This document shows, one piece after another, positions 37,047 through 48,504 of a DNA stretch of 64,000 nucleotides. Source of the DNA: Mytilus edulis (taxonomy: Eukaryota > Mollusca > Bivalvia > Mytilida > Mytilidae); contig NC_092356.1 in assembly GCF_963676685.1 (NCBI RefSeq), positions 42,991,601 to 43,055,600 of the forward strand. The letters run 5' to 3'. The notes below the pieces were generated by a model. It had not been told where the DNA came from, ran no database searches, and saw nothing but the letters and a program-made list of their open reading frames with translations. The position numbers were made by a program, and so were the translations under genes. Within the stretch, counting starts at the first letter, position 1; every line of letters starts with the position of its first letter.

Positions 37047-37291
37047 ATAATGTTATCCAAAAAACAATAATAATGCCATCTTTATGTTATCAAAAGAACA
37101 ATCATAATGCCATCTTTATGTTATCAAAAGGACAATCATAATGCCATCTTTATGTTATCAAAAGAACAATCATAATGCCATCTTTATGTTATCAAAAGAA
37201 CAATCATAATACCATCTTTATGTTATCAAAAGAACAATCATAATGCCATCTTTATGTTACCAAAAGAACAATCATAATGCCATCTTTATGC
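37047..37291. repeat. 34-bp tandem array, about 7 units
   Basis: TTTATGTTATCAAAAGAACA recurs at exact 34-bp steps (37081, 37115, 37149 and on), with very few changes. The units abut without spacers, so it is a minisatellite. It sits directly downstream of the minus-strand B-box gene. Confidence 0.92.
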
Positions 37292-37321
37292 TAAATATAA
37301 AAAAAAATGTTCAATTCAATA

Positions 37322-38205
37322 TTATTTAGCTGCAGATTGAATCATTGCATTTGAAGAACTTGGAATTTTCATAGAAGTGCGGTTTATAGAGACGTTTGTG
37401 ATCTTTTTAAGAAACGTTTCCATATTATCAGACACAGACACAATTAGTTTCACTAGATTACAGTCCGACTTCATTTTGTTGAACTTTTCTTCCGTTTGGC
37501 TCAAGATGTTCTCTGTTTCATGCAAAAATAGGAATGTTTTGGAATGCGAGCATGCATTAAAAACTTTATTAATGTCGATCTTTTGTCTTTCAAGATTTTC
37601 TATATTTCTTTTAATGTCTTGCATGTCTTCTTCAAGCGCGTTTATTTCTATATTAAGTAATTTGCCCGTCTCATCAATAACTGATAAAACATGGCTGTTA
37701 TTTTTTTCGATAAAAGCTGACATTTCTTCTCCTAGTTTGGGTCTTTCTTCTTTTAACGTTTGGAGATTAAAATGTTTATGATCATGCATGGTTTTTAATG
37801 TTATCTGTTGTTTTTCTATTTTATTTTTTATTTCCTCAAGTCTCACTGACGTGTTTAGGTCATAGCTATTTTGTCTATCTTTTCTGAATGCTCACATTTT
37901 CTGTGGTCTTGTAGAAAACATGTAAAACAAAAAGAGATACAATGATCAAAACAATAAAACTCTCTATTTTCCCTATGGTGCTGGTGGCATTTAATGGCCT
38001 GCATCAGTAATGTAGTTGGAAAAAAATTCACTTCTTCGTAGCTAAAAAGACTATGTGTTGTTAGTGTTGTTATTCTTTCATGTGCTGTCTTACAAGTACT
38101 ACACATTGTTGAATCACAATCTAGGCAAAAGTAGACCATGTTTGGTGAATCTATATCTCCCAGGGAATTGGTGCAAAAACAGGAACAACTCTTCAAGAAC
38201 GCCAT
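37322..38205 (-). pseudogene. B-box (TRIM-like) gene with a frame break
   Basis: The first part (38205-37855, 116 codons before TAA) begins at the ATG one base after TTTTTCAG, a splice acceptor. It has a B-box 1-like segment (YFCLDCDSTMCSTC) and a B-box 2-like segment (CHQHHRENREFYCFDHC then CFTCFLQDHRKC). The second part (about 37846-37322, 174 codons) is a Lys/Glu-rich coiled coil ending at TAG... in a different frame. The two are continuous in sense if one base was lost near 37855-37860. No RING precedes and no NHL or other C-terminal domain follows. TRIM-type proteins without RING commonly act as scaffolds or receptors; in bivalves they are abundant. It could be a real pseudogene, a polymorphic allele or an assembly error. 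Confidence 0.75.
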
Positions 38206-38464
38206 ACTGAAAAACACCAAAATTTCTAACTATGTGAGTAAAATAGAATACATGTATATGTTAAATATAGCAATTCAGTGGATTTTCAAATAGAAATCGA
38301 AACCATGAAACGCCATAAATTTCTTTAATAATGGTATTCTTTGATATAACATTTTAAAAAAGCAAAAATATGAATTGAATTTAAAATGTGTATAGGGATC
38401 ATGCACATCCCAAATAAGAGGGCCAGACATACGGTAAAATTTCGAGAAAACGTTTATTACCATT

Positions 38465-39062
38465 ATAAACTAAGTAAATATAATACAAAAGGAACATAGC
38501 AAAGCATCAACTGCATACAATATTGTTTCTTTGAGATATACATAGTATACAATATCTACTATAATATGTTTCCAAACAAAAATGAAATATCATAGTTAAA
38601 TAACGTAAGCACATGACATCATTATAACATTATAAAAGGTATTCACATATTATATAAAACCGTATCTGTATTTACTTCCTATATTATGACAATATTCACA
38701 TATTAAAATAATAAATTACCCAGCTAATATAAGTAGGTAAAACATATCATATCAAAGAAGCCACAATAAAGAAAACAAAAACAAAATTCGCAGAAAAATA
38801 CTTCCGAAAATAGACAGGGAGTTCCATAGTTTTACATTTGTTCCCACCTAATATAGTTTTACATCATTCAGATGTTCCAAATTATGTCGGGTTTCAGTAT
38901 TCGTTACTAGTATTCCAATTCATTTTCAACTTAAAACATTGAAATACTGAACTGGTTCCATTGTTCTTTGACGTCAATGGTGTATGAACAAAAATAGTAA
39001 ACACTACAAAAGCATTATATTGAATTCTTCAATGGGGAAGACATAATAAAACAAGTATAATA
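38465..39062. other. No gene seen
   Basis: AT-rich spacer between the two head-to-head B-box genes. Probably contains the promoter and non-coding first exon of the minus-strand gene, not located. Confidence 0.4.
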
Positions 39063-39418
39063 AGCGTATTGTTATGCGTTTACTTTTCTACATTGGCTAG
39101 AGGTATAGGGGGAAGGTTGAGATCTCACAAACATGTTTAACCCCGCCGCTTTTTTGGGCCTGTCCCAAGTCAGGAGCCTCTGGCCTTTGTTAGTCTTGTA
39201 TTATTTTAATTTTAGTTTCTTGTGTACAATTTGGAAATTAGTATGGCGTTCATTATTACTGAACTAGTATACATTTGTTTAGGGGCCAGCTGAAGGACGC
39301 CTCCGGGTGAGAGAATTTTTCGCTACATTGAAGACCTGTTGGTGACCTTCTGCTGGTTTTTTTTCTATGGTCGGGTTCTTGTCTCTTTGGCACATTCCCC
39401 ATTTCCATTCTCGATTTT
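39063..39418 (+). repeat. Family E, copy 2
   Basis: Same landmarks and orientation as 32166-32517, with only scattered differences; both copies end in TCTCAATTTTA or TCTCGATTTTA. Confidence 0.85.
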
Positions 39419-39710
39419 ATAACAAGTACAAGAGAAAGTAATTACTTAATTGATAATATGTATTGTTGAGAAAAAGCATACATGTATGTATGACTGATAA
39501 TCAATCTTTTTTTTCTATCTTGTAAATGTCTCTGACAAATATGCAATGTACAGTAATTTAAGTACACAGGGAAAATAGACAAAAATTTGTACTACCACTG
39601 TATCAACTTTTATCCACTTAACACATATTTTTTTTTGCAAAAAGATTAAATGTGTATTACCTGCATTGCTATGTAACAACATGTAGTTAAATAATAAAAT
39701 CTAAATAACA

Positions 39711-39857
39711 GCTTACCTTAGATTTTACAATTAATGATGTGTATAATTGTGTACAAAACCTATATATTGATTCATTACAGTAAATTACAATCTGAAGCGG
39801 AACCACCTGCTTACCTTCGATTTTTCAATTTAAAATGTGTATAATTGTGTGCAAAGA
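39711..39857. repeat. Short direct repeat, two units of about 50 bp
   Basis: GCTTACCTTAGATTTTACAA and GCTTACCTTCGATTTTTCAA are each followed by GTGTATAATTGTGT, about 95 bp apart. Confidence 0.6.
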
Positions 39858-40171
39858 ATACAGCAGGTGTGTATTAGTGTAAATGATCTGTGTGATAAAC
39901 TACACTGTAGCTGCTATTTAAATCATAATTTTGTATGAGTTTTAATGATATAAACCTGAACACAAAGGTAAGACACGTGGAAACAGATATATCGAGAATA
40001 TTGTATTTCAGACTTTATTTACTACAGATTTTCAAACATGTACGATCAGTAGCATAATCAAATATCAATTGATTTTTTTTTTAATCTTAATGATCAAGCT
40101 TAAGAGTTTCATGAGTTTATAAGATAAGTTCGCTTTGCATCGTTGCATGGGACTAAGGTTGTTGGTATAAG

Positions 40172-40366
40172 AAAGTAAAAGAGAGACGAAAGATACCAAA
40201 GGGACAGTCAAACTCATAAATCTAAAACAAACTGACAACGTCATGGCTAAAAATGAAAAAGACAAACAGAAAAACAATAGTACACACGACACAACATAGA
40301 AAACTAAAGAATAAACAACACGAACCCCTCCAAAATCTAGGGGTGATCTCAGGTGCTCCTGAAGTA
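40172..40366 (+). repeat. Family A copy
   Basis: AGAGACGAAAGATACCAAAG, CAAACTGACAACGTCATGGC, CACGACACAACATAGAAAAC and GGGTGATCTCAGGTGCTCCT: one of the most complete family A copies. Confidence 0.85.
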
Positions 40367-41019
40367 AAGTGTCATATTTTGTATTTATACAAAATACATT
40401 TCTTGCTCAATGTTTTAATTTCCTGGATTTTCAGAAGAAGTTTTATTTAATAGAAACTGTCATAAGGGCTCATCATCATCACTCATTTTTTTTCAATTGA
40501 CAATATTACAGCCGGATTCGTTTTGTATTTTTACAAATCATAAATAAAAACATCGACGGCCCATGTCCGCTGTAGATATGAATCAGATTTAAAGCAAGTT
40601 TTGATTAGCAGATTCATAAAACTTTAAATATCAATGTTTTAATGAATGATTCAATGAATGGTGCTTTATGGTACGGTAGGAATTATAAAATTCAATTTCT
40701 AACACAGACACATTTCAATATCTAACTGACATAGAAGAAATCGATAATTATTTTATATTTTCCATAATCCAAAATACGAGCATTATTTTTCTATGAAATA
40801 GTAAAAAAGGTTGTAACGTTTCATCTAATAGATGTCGTTAAACGTTCATAAAATGCTTTATCGTTGTTGGTTTCTACTATTCTGTCATCACATTGATAGC
40901 TTATTACTGCGTTTGTATGCTAATATCAATTGCTGTGTATCTTGTCTTTTTCTTGTTTTGTAGCCAAAGTCTAAACTTTTTGCTGATAATTTATTTTACT
41001 TCTGTGTAAATAGTATGTG

Positions 41020-41292
41020 ATGACTCTAAACGAGTTCTTTCAGACACTTGTCAAAAAAAAGACGATAAAAGAAGCCAGGTCATTAAATTTCTCATTCACA
41101 TGTACTGATAATGTTCTTTCCATTAACATGACTAACAATCCAAACTTTCTGATTTGGTTTCACAAATATATCCTCCAGAACAATAAGTTAAAGAAACAAC
41201 AAACAGTGCTCCCTTCGTCTCGTTTTAAACTTATACCTTGAATTCACATAAGCGGTCATCTCAGTACCATGATCTTTGATAAACGGTTCCCA
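41020..41292 (+). pseudogene. Second Penelope-like RT fragment, decayed
   Basis: Matches 7432-7690 in nucleotide and protein order: GAGTTCTTTCAGACACTTGT, then AAAGAAGCCAGG, ATAATGTTCTTTCCATTAAC and CATCTCAGTACCATGATCTT. The catalytic YIDD region reads CTDN, so both aspartates are not kept. A frameshift splits it. It ends directly before GTAAGT at 41296 and 49 bp upstream of the B-box ATG, so the B-box open frame seems to start in it. Confidence 0.75.
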
Positions 41293-41340
41293 CGAGTAAG
41301 TTATATTAAAATACTTGAAATATCAATATATTTTTACAGA

Positions 41341-42138
41341 ATGAGCGAGATTATCAACCAGTGTGAAATTTGTTTTCTTGGAGGAGAACTGAAAACATCA
41401 ATAAAGTACTGTTTAGATTGTAGACAGCCACTATGTGAAGGATGTTATCAACAGCATGGGAAGTTTCGCTTATTGAACGAACATAAAGTTCTTGCAATTG
41501 AAGAATATTCAAAGTTTCTGCCAGAAATTCGCAGTTTTAAGCAGACATGCTCTGATCATGAAGACGAAACATTCGAGTTTTTATGTGTTGGTCACAACTG
41601 TTGTGTCTGCTTTCTATGCTTGAAAGATAAGCACAAACTTTGCCAAGACGTTCATAAAATCAAATCACTAAATGCAGAGAAAAACGTTGAATCGTTCTTT
41701 AAAAAGCTCGAATTTAACCAGAAAAAGGCAGAGAGGCTTATCATTTCAAACAAGTCCAATATAAAAGATCTAAGAACAGCAACGGACTTCGCTATGACTA
41801 ATATTCAGTCCATAGTAAACAATGTGCAATCGTATTTTCACAAATATCGCTCCAAAATAGAAAAACAACTTGCAGATGAAACTTCGAAATTGAAACAGAA
41901 AATCCAATATTGTGAGGCATTAGTAGCCAAAATACCCCAGAGAAAAGAAGTGCTTCACAAATTCATTAAGTATGGAGATTCTTATCAGGTATTTGGCAAG
42001 TTATGTGCTTTGGAAACTGAGCAAAAATATGACGAGAAGCTATTACAAGATATGGAAAGTAAATTTCACAAAGTAAAATTTCGATTCAACATTATACCAC
42101 CCATTCTGGATCAGATTGTTCGTCTAACTGTTTCTTAG
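41341..42138 (+). CDS. B-box / coiled-coil protein (TRIM-like, no RING), 265 aa
   Basis: I choose the ATG at 41341 because it follows TTTTTACAG|A, a splice acceptor, and because the first Zn ligands come directly after it. The open frame continues upstream to 41269 only through RT-derived sequence. B-box 1-like ligands are CEIC at residues 8-11, then CLDC and CEGC; a B-box 2-like motif runs from about residue 70 (CSDHEDETFEFLC) through CVCFLC to the final His. A Lys/Glu-rich coiled coil occupies about 115-215. There is no RING before and no NHL, WD or B30.2 domain after; the stop TAG at 42136-42138 is preceded by RLTVS. Its size and shape match the broken minus-strand relative at 38205-37322. 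A ubiquitin-ligase function cannot be claimed without RING; a scaffold or immune-signalling role is inference. Confidence 0.83.
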   Translation: MSEIINQCEICFLGGELKTSIKYCLDCRQPLCEGCYQQHGKFRLLNEHKVLAIEEYSKFLPEIRSFKQTCSDHEDETFEFLCVGHNCCVCFLCLKDKHKLCQDVHKIKSLNAEKNVESFFKKLEFNQKKAERLIISNKSNIKDLRTATDFAMTNIQSIVNNVQSYFHKYRSKIEKQLADETSKLKQKIQYCEALVAKIPQRKEVLHKFIKYGDSYQVFGKLCALETEQKYDEKLLQDMESKFHKVKFRFNIIPPILDQIVRLTVS

Positions 42139-42437
42139 TTATTTAGTTTGAGTCAAGTGCTTGATTTCATGACTAGCTGTTATAGTATATATATGTCGAT
42201 AAAACTGTATTATTATATATTAAACTAGAAACTCCATAAATAGTTACAAATAATTATGCGTTCTCCCTTAAAATTGGGTCTTACTATTTGGTCCTCAGTA
42301 CAATAGCATGAAAAGTGATCAATGTCAACATGTCAATAAAGGCAACAGAGGTATACCTCAGTCATAACGATTTAGATATAAAAAATTGAAATTAACTCGA
42401 CTATATTGAAAAATAAGACATATATATCCTGTATATG

Positions 42438-43150
42438 GCGGCAATAAGTGAAATTAGGCATTAAGCTTAAATCCTAGGAACAAGCTAATACCTAGGCAAT
42501 AAGTTATTGCCTGAAATTTTCAGGCATTATTCCTATTTCCTGAAATCTGATGATGATTATTCATTCTATTGCCGAACATAATTTTAGGCAGTATGTAAAC
42601 TCTGGAACTTTTGCATATTTAGTCATTTATTCTTGAAATAAAGTCGTTTCTTAATTATATTTCTAATAAATTACATGTATAAATATACATTCATTTGACA
42701 GTTCTTTGAATTTAGTACGTTTATTTAGTAAAAGTAGAAGTAAAAAAAAATTAACTCATCCTTTTTTCATGTTTTTGTGGGATAACAAAATATTAAAAAT
42801 ATTTAAAAAGAAGTGATTGTATCCAAATAAAAAAGGCGGGAGATTCTATAGAATAATTATAATATCTATTTGAAAATTTGTATTCTTCACTAGTGGAAAT
42901 GGTAAAAGAAGACAAAATTATGATATGACTTTTGCTTACACAAATAAATTTAATTTCTTTGTTAACAGTAGAACAGTGATAACAAAATGATTTTAACACA
43001 AAGTAGTAGGGACAATAAGGCCCTTATTTGGCCAAAAAATACTGCAAATTTAAAAGTTATCATACATATTTTTAAATTACTGTACAGTATTTAAGGTACA
43101 AGCTTACTGACCATGATTTAAGCTTAATGCCTAATTTCACTTATTGCCGC
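42438..43150. mobile_element. 713-bp element with 36-bp perfect terminal inverted repeats
   Basis: The first 36 bases (42438-42473, starting GCGGCAATAAGTGAAATTAG) are repeated exactly in reverse complement at 43115-43150. Just inside the left end lies a palindrome-rich stretch with AGGCAATAAGTTATTGCCTG. No transposase frame, so a non-autonomous DNA transposon. No clear target duplication: the flanks are AT repeats on both sides (TATATG left, TAACAT right). It sits about 300 bp after the B-box gene. Confidence 0.88.
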
Positions 43151-43649
43151 TAACATATATATATGAAATGTACCGAAAATGCAGTACAGAGTTCAAACGT
43201 CAAACGCTAAGACATAGCACAATATACAACCGTACTAAAAAACAATCAAAACATCATAATTTAATACATTAATGTTGGATGTATAAATATCGAGAGACGT
43301 CGTATAGCAATGCAAATTCACACTTGGCAAAACCGTCATAATGTTCCCTAATTAGGAGACATACGACATAGATGGTAAACCACAACCTCAGATGTGGTAA
43401 AAATGTCCCTATTTAGTTTAGACACAGACACATCGTATATATCAACCATTTCGTGATGGTGTCAATAAACTCTATGGAGTGTCATTTTTAATATCTCCTC
43501 ATCATAACTCTGTTTAGTACAGTTTTTGTATATGCTCCTGTATATGGATCCGTACAGTGTAACGTACTAATTGAGATTTGTTAGCACCTAACGACGAAGC
43601 GAACCGCATAAAAAATAAACTCGTCAAAGACACCAGGAATAAATTTTGT

Positions 43650-43715
43650 ATTTGCGCCAAACACGCGTTTCGTCTACAAAGGACTCACCAGTGACACTCG
43701 AATAAATGTTTTTAC
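43650..43715 (+). repeat. Family C core
   Basis: ACACGCGTTTCGTCTACAAA followed by GGACTCACCAGTGACACTCG matches the family C core in the plus sense. Confidence 0.7.
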
Positions 43716-44849
43716 TGTTGAAAATGGGTAATTGATAATTGAGAATTTGAAATCAGCCCGTGTGTCATAAATTTTAGTATAAAGTAGTGCATCTGTATAA
43801 ATATTGCGGAACAGATCAAGGTATCAACACATGATCAAGCAGTCTTTCTAATATTAGTAGTATTCTTATTTTAAGCTCGCTGAGATGTACGAAATGCAGG
43901 TATTGACTGAAATACGGATTATTCAGTGATGGGACATATATATCTGAAAGTAAAATTAAGGAATTTCGCATTGGAATGCTGACTGTCAGTTGAAATATTC
44001 ACCCTGCAAGCTCAACAAATATATTGTTGATTGAAAAGTCCAGCATTTTGAAAATGTCATCGTCAGTGTATTTTCTGATAGAATCAGTGTTGGTTCTTCA
44101 CAAAATAAGAATGATCATATTAACCCAAATCTTACTTACACCATTGGTTGAATATATATCATCACAATATTTTTGAAGGCCATATTTTACTGTGGAAAGA
44201 ATAGTAGTCAGCACTTAAGAAAGATGTGTAGTCGAACATCTTGATGATTCAGCTACGTAAAGTTTTTTATAAGGAGTGTTGGTATCCAGTACAATAACAG
44301 TAAATTTTAATTTCTTCGTTTTATTTGGTGTTAATACCAAAAGAAAGAAGGACCGATTTGTAATTGTGTAAATTTCATAAAATATAGCATGAATCCTTTT
44401 CATGTTGCTTATCTTTGTGGACTGATGAGAAAGAACGTTACAGCATTGTCTAAATTTCAAGTTAAATCCAAGTCTTGAAAGTTGGACATGGTGCAATTAA
44501 ACAATTCGAAAAAGACTCTCAACACCACTTTTGGTAGTTAAATGTGTAAAGATTAACAAAAAAGTTATAAAACCAAGTGTTCTAAGTGGTGGAGTTGAAA
44601 TTATCCGTTGTTAATTTACGAACACCATTGAGAGTTGGTTGGCCATCATGAAATATCTGTTTCAAAGATGATATCGGGTATGTTTCAAATATCGTAACTT
44701 CAATATCTATCCGTTTTACCTTTTGTTTTTTTGGTGCCTTTTGTTAGCTAATATTCGTTTGTTTCTGTGTCCAATATGTTCTCCTATTTATTTGTATTGT
44801 AGTCCTGTAATGTTGTGTTTTCATTTTAATGTTAAATTAAACATTGTCA
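43716..44849. other. No gene seen
   Basis: AT-rich. The 93-codon minus-strand frame at 44215-44496 has no motif. Confidence 0.4.
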
Positions 44850-45290
44850 TTAAAGCGGGAGGTTTGGCAGGCCACAAAACCAGGTTCAACCCACCATTTT
44901 TTTTTTAACAAAACGTCCTGTACCAAGTCAGGAATATGGCCGTTGTTATACTAGTATTATAGTTCGTTTCTGTGTGCGTTATATTTTAACGTTGTGTTTC
45001 TTTTGTGTCGTTTGTTTCCTCTTATATTTGAGTGTGAATTCATATAATAAGACGTGTCACGGTACTTTTCTATCCCAAATTCACGTATTAAGTTTTGATG
45101 TTATATTTGTAATTCTCATCGGATTGTGTCTAATACTTAGTTCGCTTCTGTGTGTATTACATTTTTATGTTGTGTCGTTGTTCTCCTCTTATATTTAATG
45201 CGTTTCCCTCAGTTTTAGTTTGTAACCCGGATTTGTTTTTTCTATCGATTTATGAATAGTGGTATACTAATGTTGCCTTTATTTATTTAC
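44850..45290 (+). repeat. Family F, copy 2 (longer)
   Basis: GGCCACAAAACCAGGTTCAA, TGTACCAAGTCAGGAATATG, TAATGCGTTTCCCTCAG, TTTGTAACCCGGATTTG and GGTATACTAATGTTGCCTTT. It is longer than 33842-34115 and has an internal duplication of the TTGTGTCG...CTCCTCTTATATTT segment. Confidence 0.7.
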
Positions 45291-45344
45291 CCGAATGTGT
45301 ACTAACATGTCATTGATAAACACTGCGGTTGTCACGTGTTGTGC

Positions 45345-45510
45345 AAGATATGATTATCCTTCCGGAGCACATACGATTACTCTCCCGTGTTTTGAGGTGT
45401 TCGTGTTGCTCAGTATTTTGTTTTTTATGTTGTGTTTTATGAACTGTTGTTTATCTATTTGCCCTTTTGACTTTTAGCCATGGTGTTTGTTTTCGACTGA
45501 AGTACACATG
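45345..45510 (-). repeat. Family A, reverse
   Basis: CCTTCCGGAGCACATACGAT, GGTGTTCGTGTTGCTCAG and TTTTAGCCATGGTGTTTGTT mirror family A, following directly on family F. Confidence 0.7.
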
Positions 45511-45606
45511 TCCCTTAAGTATATATCGCCTTTTTTCTATAGATCAATTACAATTGACTACATCGTTTGCAGTAGTTGCTACTAATTCGGCGAAGTTTGA
45601 AAAATA

Positions 45607-45780
45607 AATGAAATTCAGAAATTATTGCATGCATTTATTATTGCGATTTTGTCATTTTAGACTTCATTGCCATTTAAAATGTTTACGATTTTGAGAAAAG
45701 TCCTTGTTTAATTCATAAAAAATATTTGTCGCATTTTTCGCAATTATAAAAGCCTCGCTATAATTTCAGAATTTACAGTA
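45607..45780. mobile_element. Small inverted-repeat element (about 174 bp)
   Basis: The left end AAATTCAGAAATTATTGC and the right end GCTATAATTTCAGAATTTAC are inverted relative to each other, with TTATTATTGCGA and TCGCAATTATAA further in. A solo end of the same type lies at about 58048-58110 (TACTGTAAATTCAGAAATTA). MITE-like, no coding sequence. Confidence 0.6.
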
Positions 45781-46645
45781 TCAATATCACTATAAATTAT
45801 AAGTAAAACATGTACGATAGCAACATGAATATCAGTTTATAAAACGAAAGGAAGTCTTAGCAAACATATATGCAGCCATCGATAAAAATGCATACAATAA
45901 AGAAGTCATGATTGTTTATCGACAATTTAATCGGTCTGGTCATTTCGTGGATTTCTATGCGATTCGTATCAACTTAAACATATACCACAGGACCAACTAT
46001 CACCATTAATTAGAAACTGCGACAACAAATGGTTACAATGACGAAATTGATGATAGCTAGTTCTTCCTGAAGCTTAGTAAATGTGATGCAGATGTTCCAC
46101 TCTGGTCCTCGAGGAAAAATGGTCTTCGTCATTATGCACCACCTTCTCTCAGAAATGTCAATATTCATTACCTTCTTATACCATGTATACCTCTTATATT
46201 TAAACAGAAGCTGTTAGAAATTCATTTCATCCGTACAAAGTTTTATTTATTAACGTGTGTTCGGAAACCAATATTACAAATCCACATTCAAACCAATACA
46301 TGCTGCTTTAAAGTCGAATATTATTAGTCATACACATAGTCTTTTAATATCGGTTCACATGGCAAATTATGAAATGGAAAAATGATACTTTTTGAAACAA
46401 TCCTTTGACATCGATGCCATCAACTTTGTTCAATCGAAAAACTCTTCCTACTTTGAAAATATGTCTGTACCTATCATCTCTTATACCGGTATCTATACCA
46501 AGACCAAATGCGACTAACGAGTTTAATTGAAAACACTTTTTGATGGATAAAAAGAGCATAATGAACAAACTAAATGAACCTTTTCAGTCTTAAGCACAAG
46601 CTATTGGTAAATAGGCAACATCAACTGAATTTTATTTTTAAGATT
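45781..46645. other. No gene supported
   Basis: AT-rich. The 74-codon minus-strand frame at 46344-46568 has no known motif. Confidence 0.35.
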
Positions 46646-47240
46646 TTAATCACTTTTAAAACTTATTTTTCTGTGATAAAAGAATTCAGAATTTGATGGT
46701 GCGACTTTATTAAAACCTATATCTGCATAGTCTCCCTCCTCTTTAGAATGATTTATCTTTTCAAAATATTTAACAAATTGTTCCATGTTTTCAATATTTC
46801 TTATATAAGGGTGAGATTTAGACTTTGTGTTGAAGTCATTAACAAGATTCTTGAGGAAAGACTGATTCAGGCAATGCATTGCTTTTTTATATGATATACT
46901 TGCGATTCTTCCGTTTACTGCTTTTTATTCATTATATTTATCATAATAAAGTCATTTTTTATTCATTTATTTTTTAGCTTGGTGAAACCGTGGTCTCTCA
47001 CTTTTGTTTTTATAGAGCAAACCTGTTCGTTTAGCCTCGAAAAAAATGTTTGATGAAACTTTATAAAACTTTTACAAATATTACTTGCAAAATTTTCAAT
47101 ATCAGCTTGGGTAACGTAATCAAACGCGTTATTGTTTTCTTTTTCTTTTAACTTCAGACTGGTTTACTTGACATAATCGACATCATCGTTGCCCTTTGGG
47201 CTGCATCACTCAGTTTGTTGTTGAAGCAGCTCAATATGTG
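46646..47240 (-). pseudogene. Unrecognised coding-like remnant
   Basis: The minus strand reads as protein-like pieces: near 47200-47140 a KGNDDVDYVK piece followed by a stop and SLKLKEKENN, then FDYVTQADIENFASNICKSF and NEQVCSIKTKVRDHGFTKLK down to about 46975, then a 77-codon frame at 46879-46646 with NIENMEQFVKYFEKIN. Hydrophilic, Lys/Asn/Glu-rich composition and helical periodicity look like real protein, but stops and a frame gap break it. I do not recognise the family. Confidence 0.35.
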
Positions 47241-48504
47241 TTTCGTTTGTGATTTGTTCTTTGTATATATCATGTAATATATTGAAACTTATTTTACTGT
47301 GTACATCCAGAGAATTGAATTTAATCCATGATGTATCTAATCAACTTGACATAATTTAATTAAGAACAATGAAGATTAAGACAAGATAGTCTACCAATTC
47401 AGCGTTCTTCTGCCTACATCTTTGTCATTACCTATTCTAAAGTTACCAATATCAAGAGGTTATAATCCTGGTACCTTTGATAAATATGACCATAAGGATT
47501 AAGTTTATTCGACAAGTGCAATCAGAATTTCTCTCTTGCAATGTTTGCATTTCGTTTTATTTTCTAAAAGGTGTAGGTACTCGGTTTCAATTTCATGAAA
47601 AGCTTATAATTATAAGTATTTCGAACCATCCAATTACAATGTAAACAGTTAATATGTTCTTTGAATCTGACAAACCACTGCACGAATTCAGTGTTTGTTT
47701 TGTGAAATGTTGAATACTGTTCCAAAACAACTCGTATATTACTATTATATTTCTAGATCGTTTTTTAAACTAGATCCAAATCCAGTGTTTACAAAATATA
47801 ACTGTATTCTTGCAGACACGTCAAAATAGCATAGCTATATTGCTTTTAGATTCAACAAAAATAGCAACAACAATTTGTAGAATGAATTCGGAGAATTTCG
47901 GAGCAAGTGATTTTGATTTATCTCCTCAAACATTGACGAAGGAAAACTTTAAATCACCTCATGCTGATTGCAATTTGTAATTGTTAACAATAACAACATA
48001 CATGTATTAAGATTATTTTGACAAATATAGATGTTAAACCTTTAAGTTAGACTGCTAGAGTGAAATATAAAGAGCATCCTGAATCAACATTTGAAACTTT
48101 GGGCAGATATCTATCATGAAAACATGTCACATGAGAAATTTTTTAAGGAAAGTAATGACAAAATGAAATGAATTAATCTATGATCATGAATCAGTACAAT
48201 GAATATAGCATGTATAATACATGTGTATATGTGACCTGAGGGAAAATATGCAATGCATAGTGATATTAAAATTGCATCTTAATTCAAATTTGATTTGACC
48301 GACATAACAAATGAGAAATATAGTATGACAACATTTCTCAGAAAGCCATATAAAAATGCAACACAATATGAATCGTTTAGTAAACAATAAAATAATGCAT
48401 GAGAAATGCAATATGCCAAACTGATAAATACATATCCTGCGTAAAGTGAGTTATATCTTTAACGTAGGATATTTTTAAACAATCAAAAAGTGTACTTACT
48501 CTTT
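47241..48504. other. No gene seen
   Basis: AT-rich. TTATAATCCTGGTACCTTTG near 47460 resembles the flank of family C. No supported open frame. Confidence 0.4.

Noticed and set aside
37047-37291. CRISPR-like array
   Set aside because: Units abut directly at 34 bp with no unique spacers, and the surroundings are animal DNA.
41269-41340. Start of the B-box protein at 41269
   Set aside because: The first 24 codons are RT-derived or intron-like; the ATG at 41341 follows an acceptor and fits the related gene.
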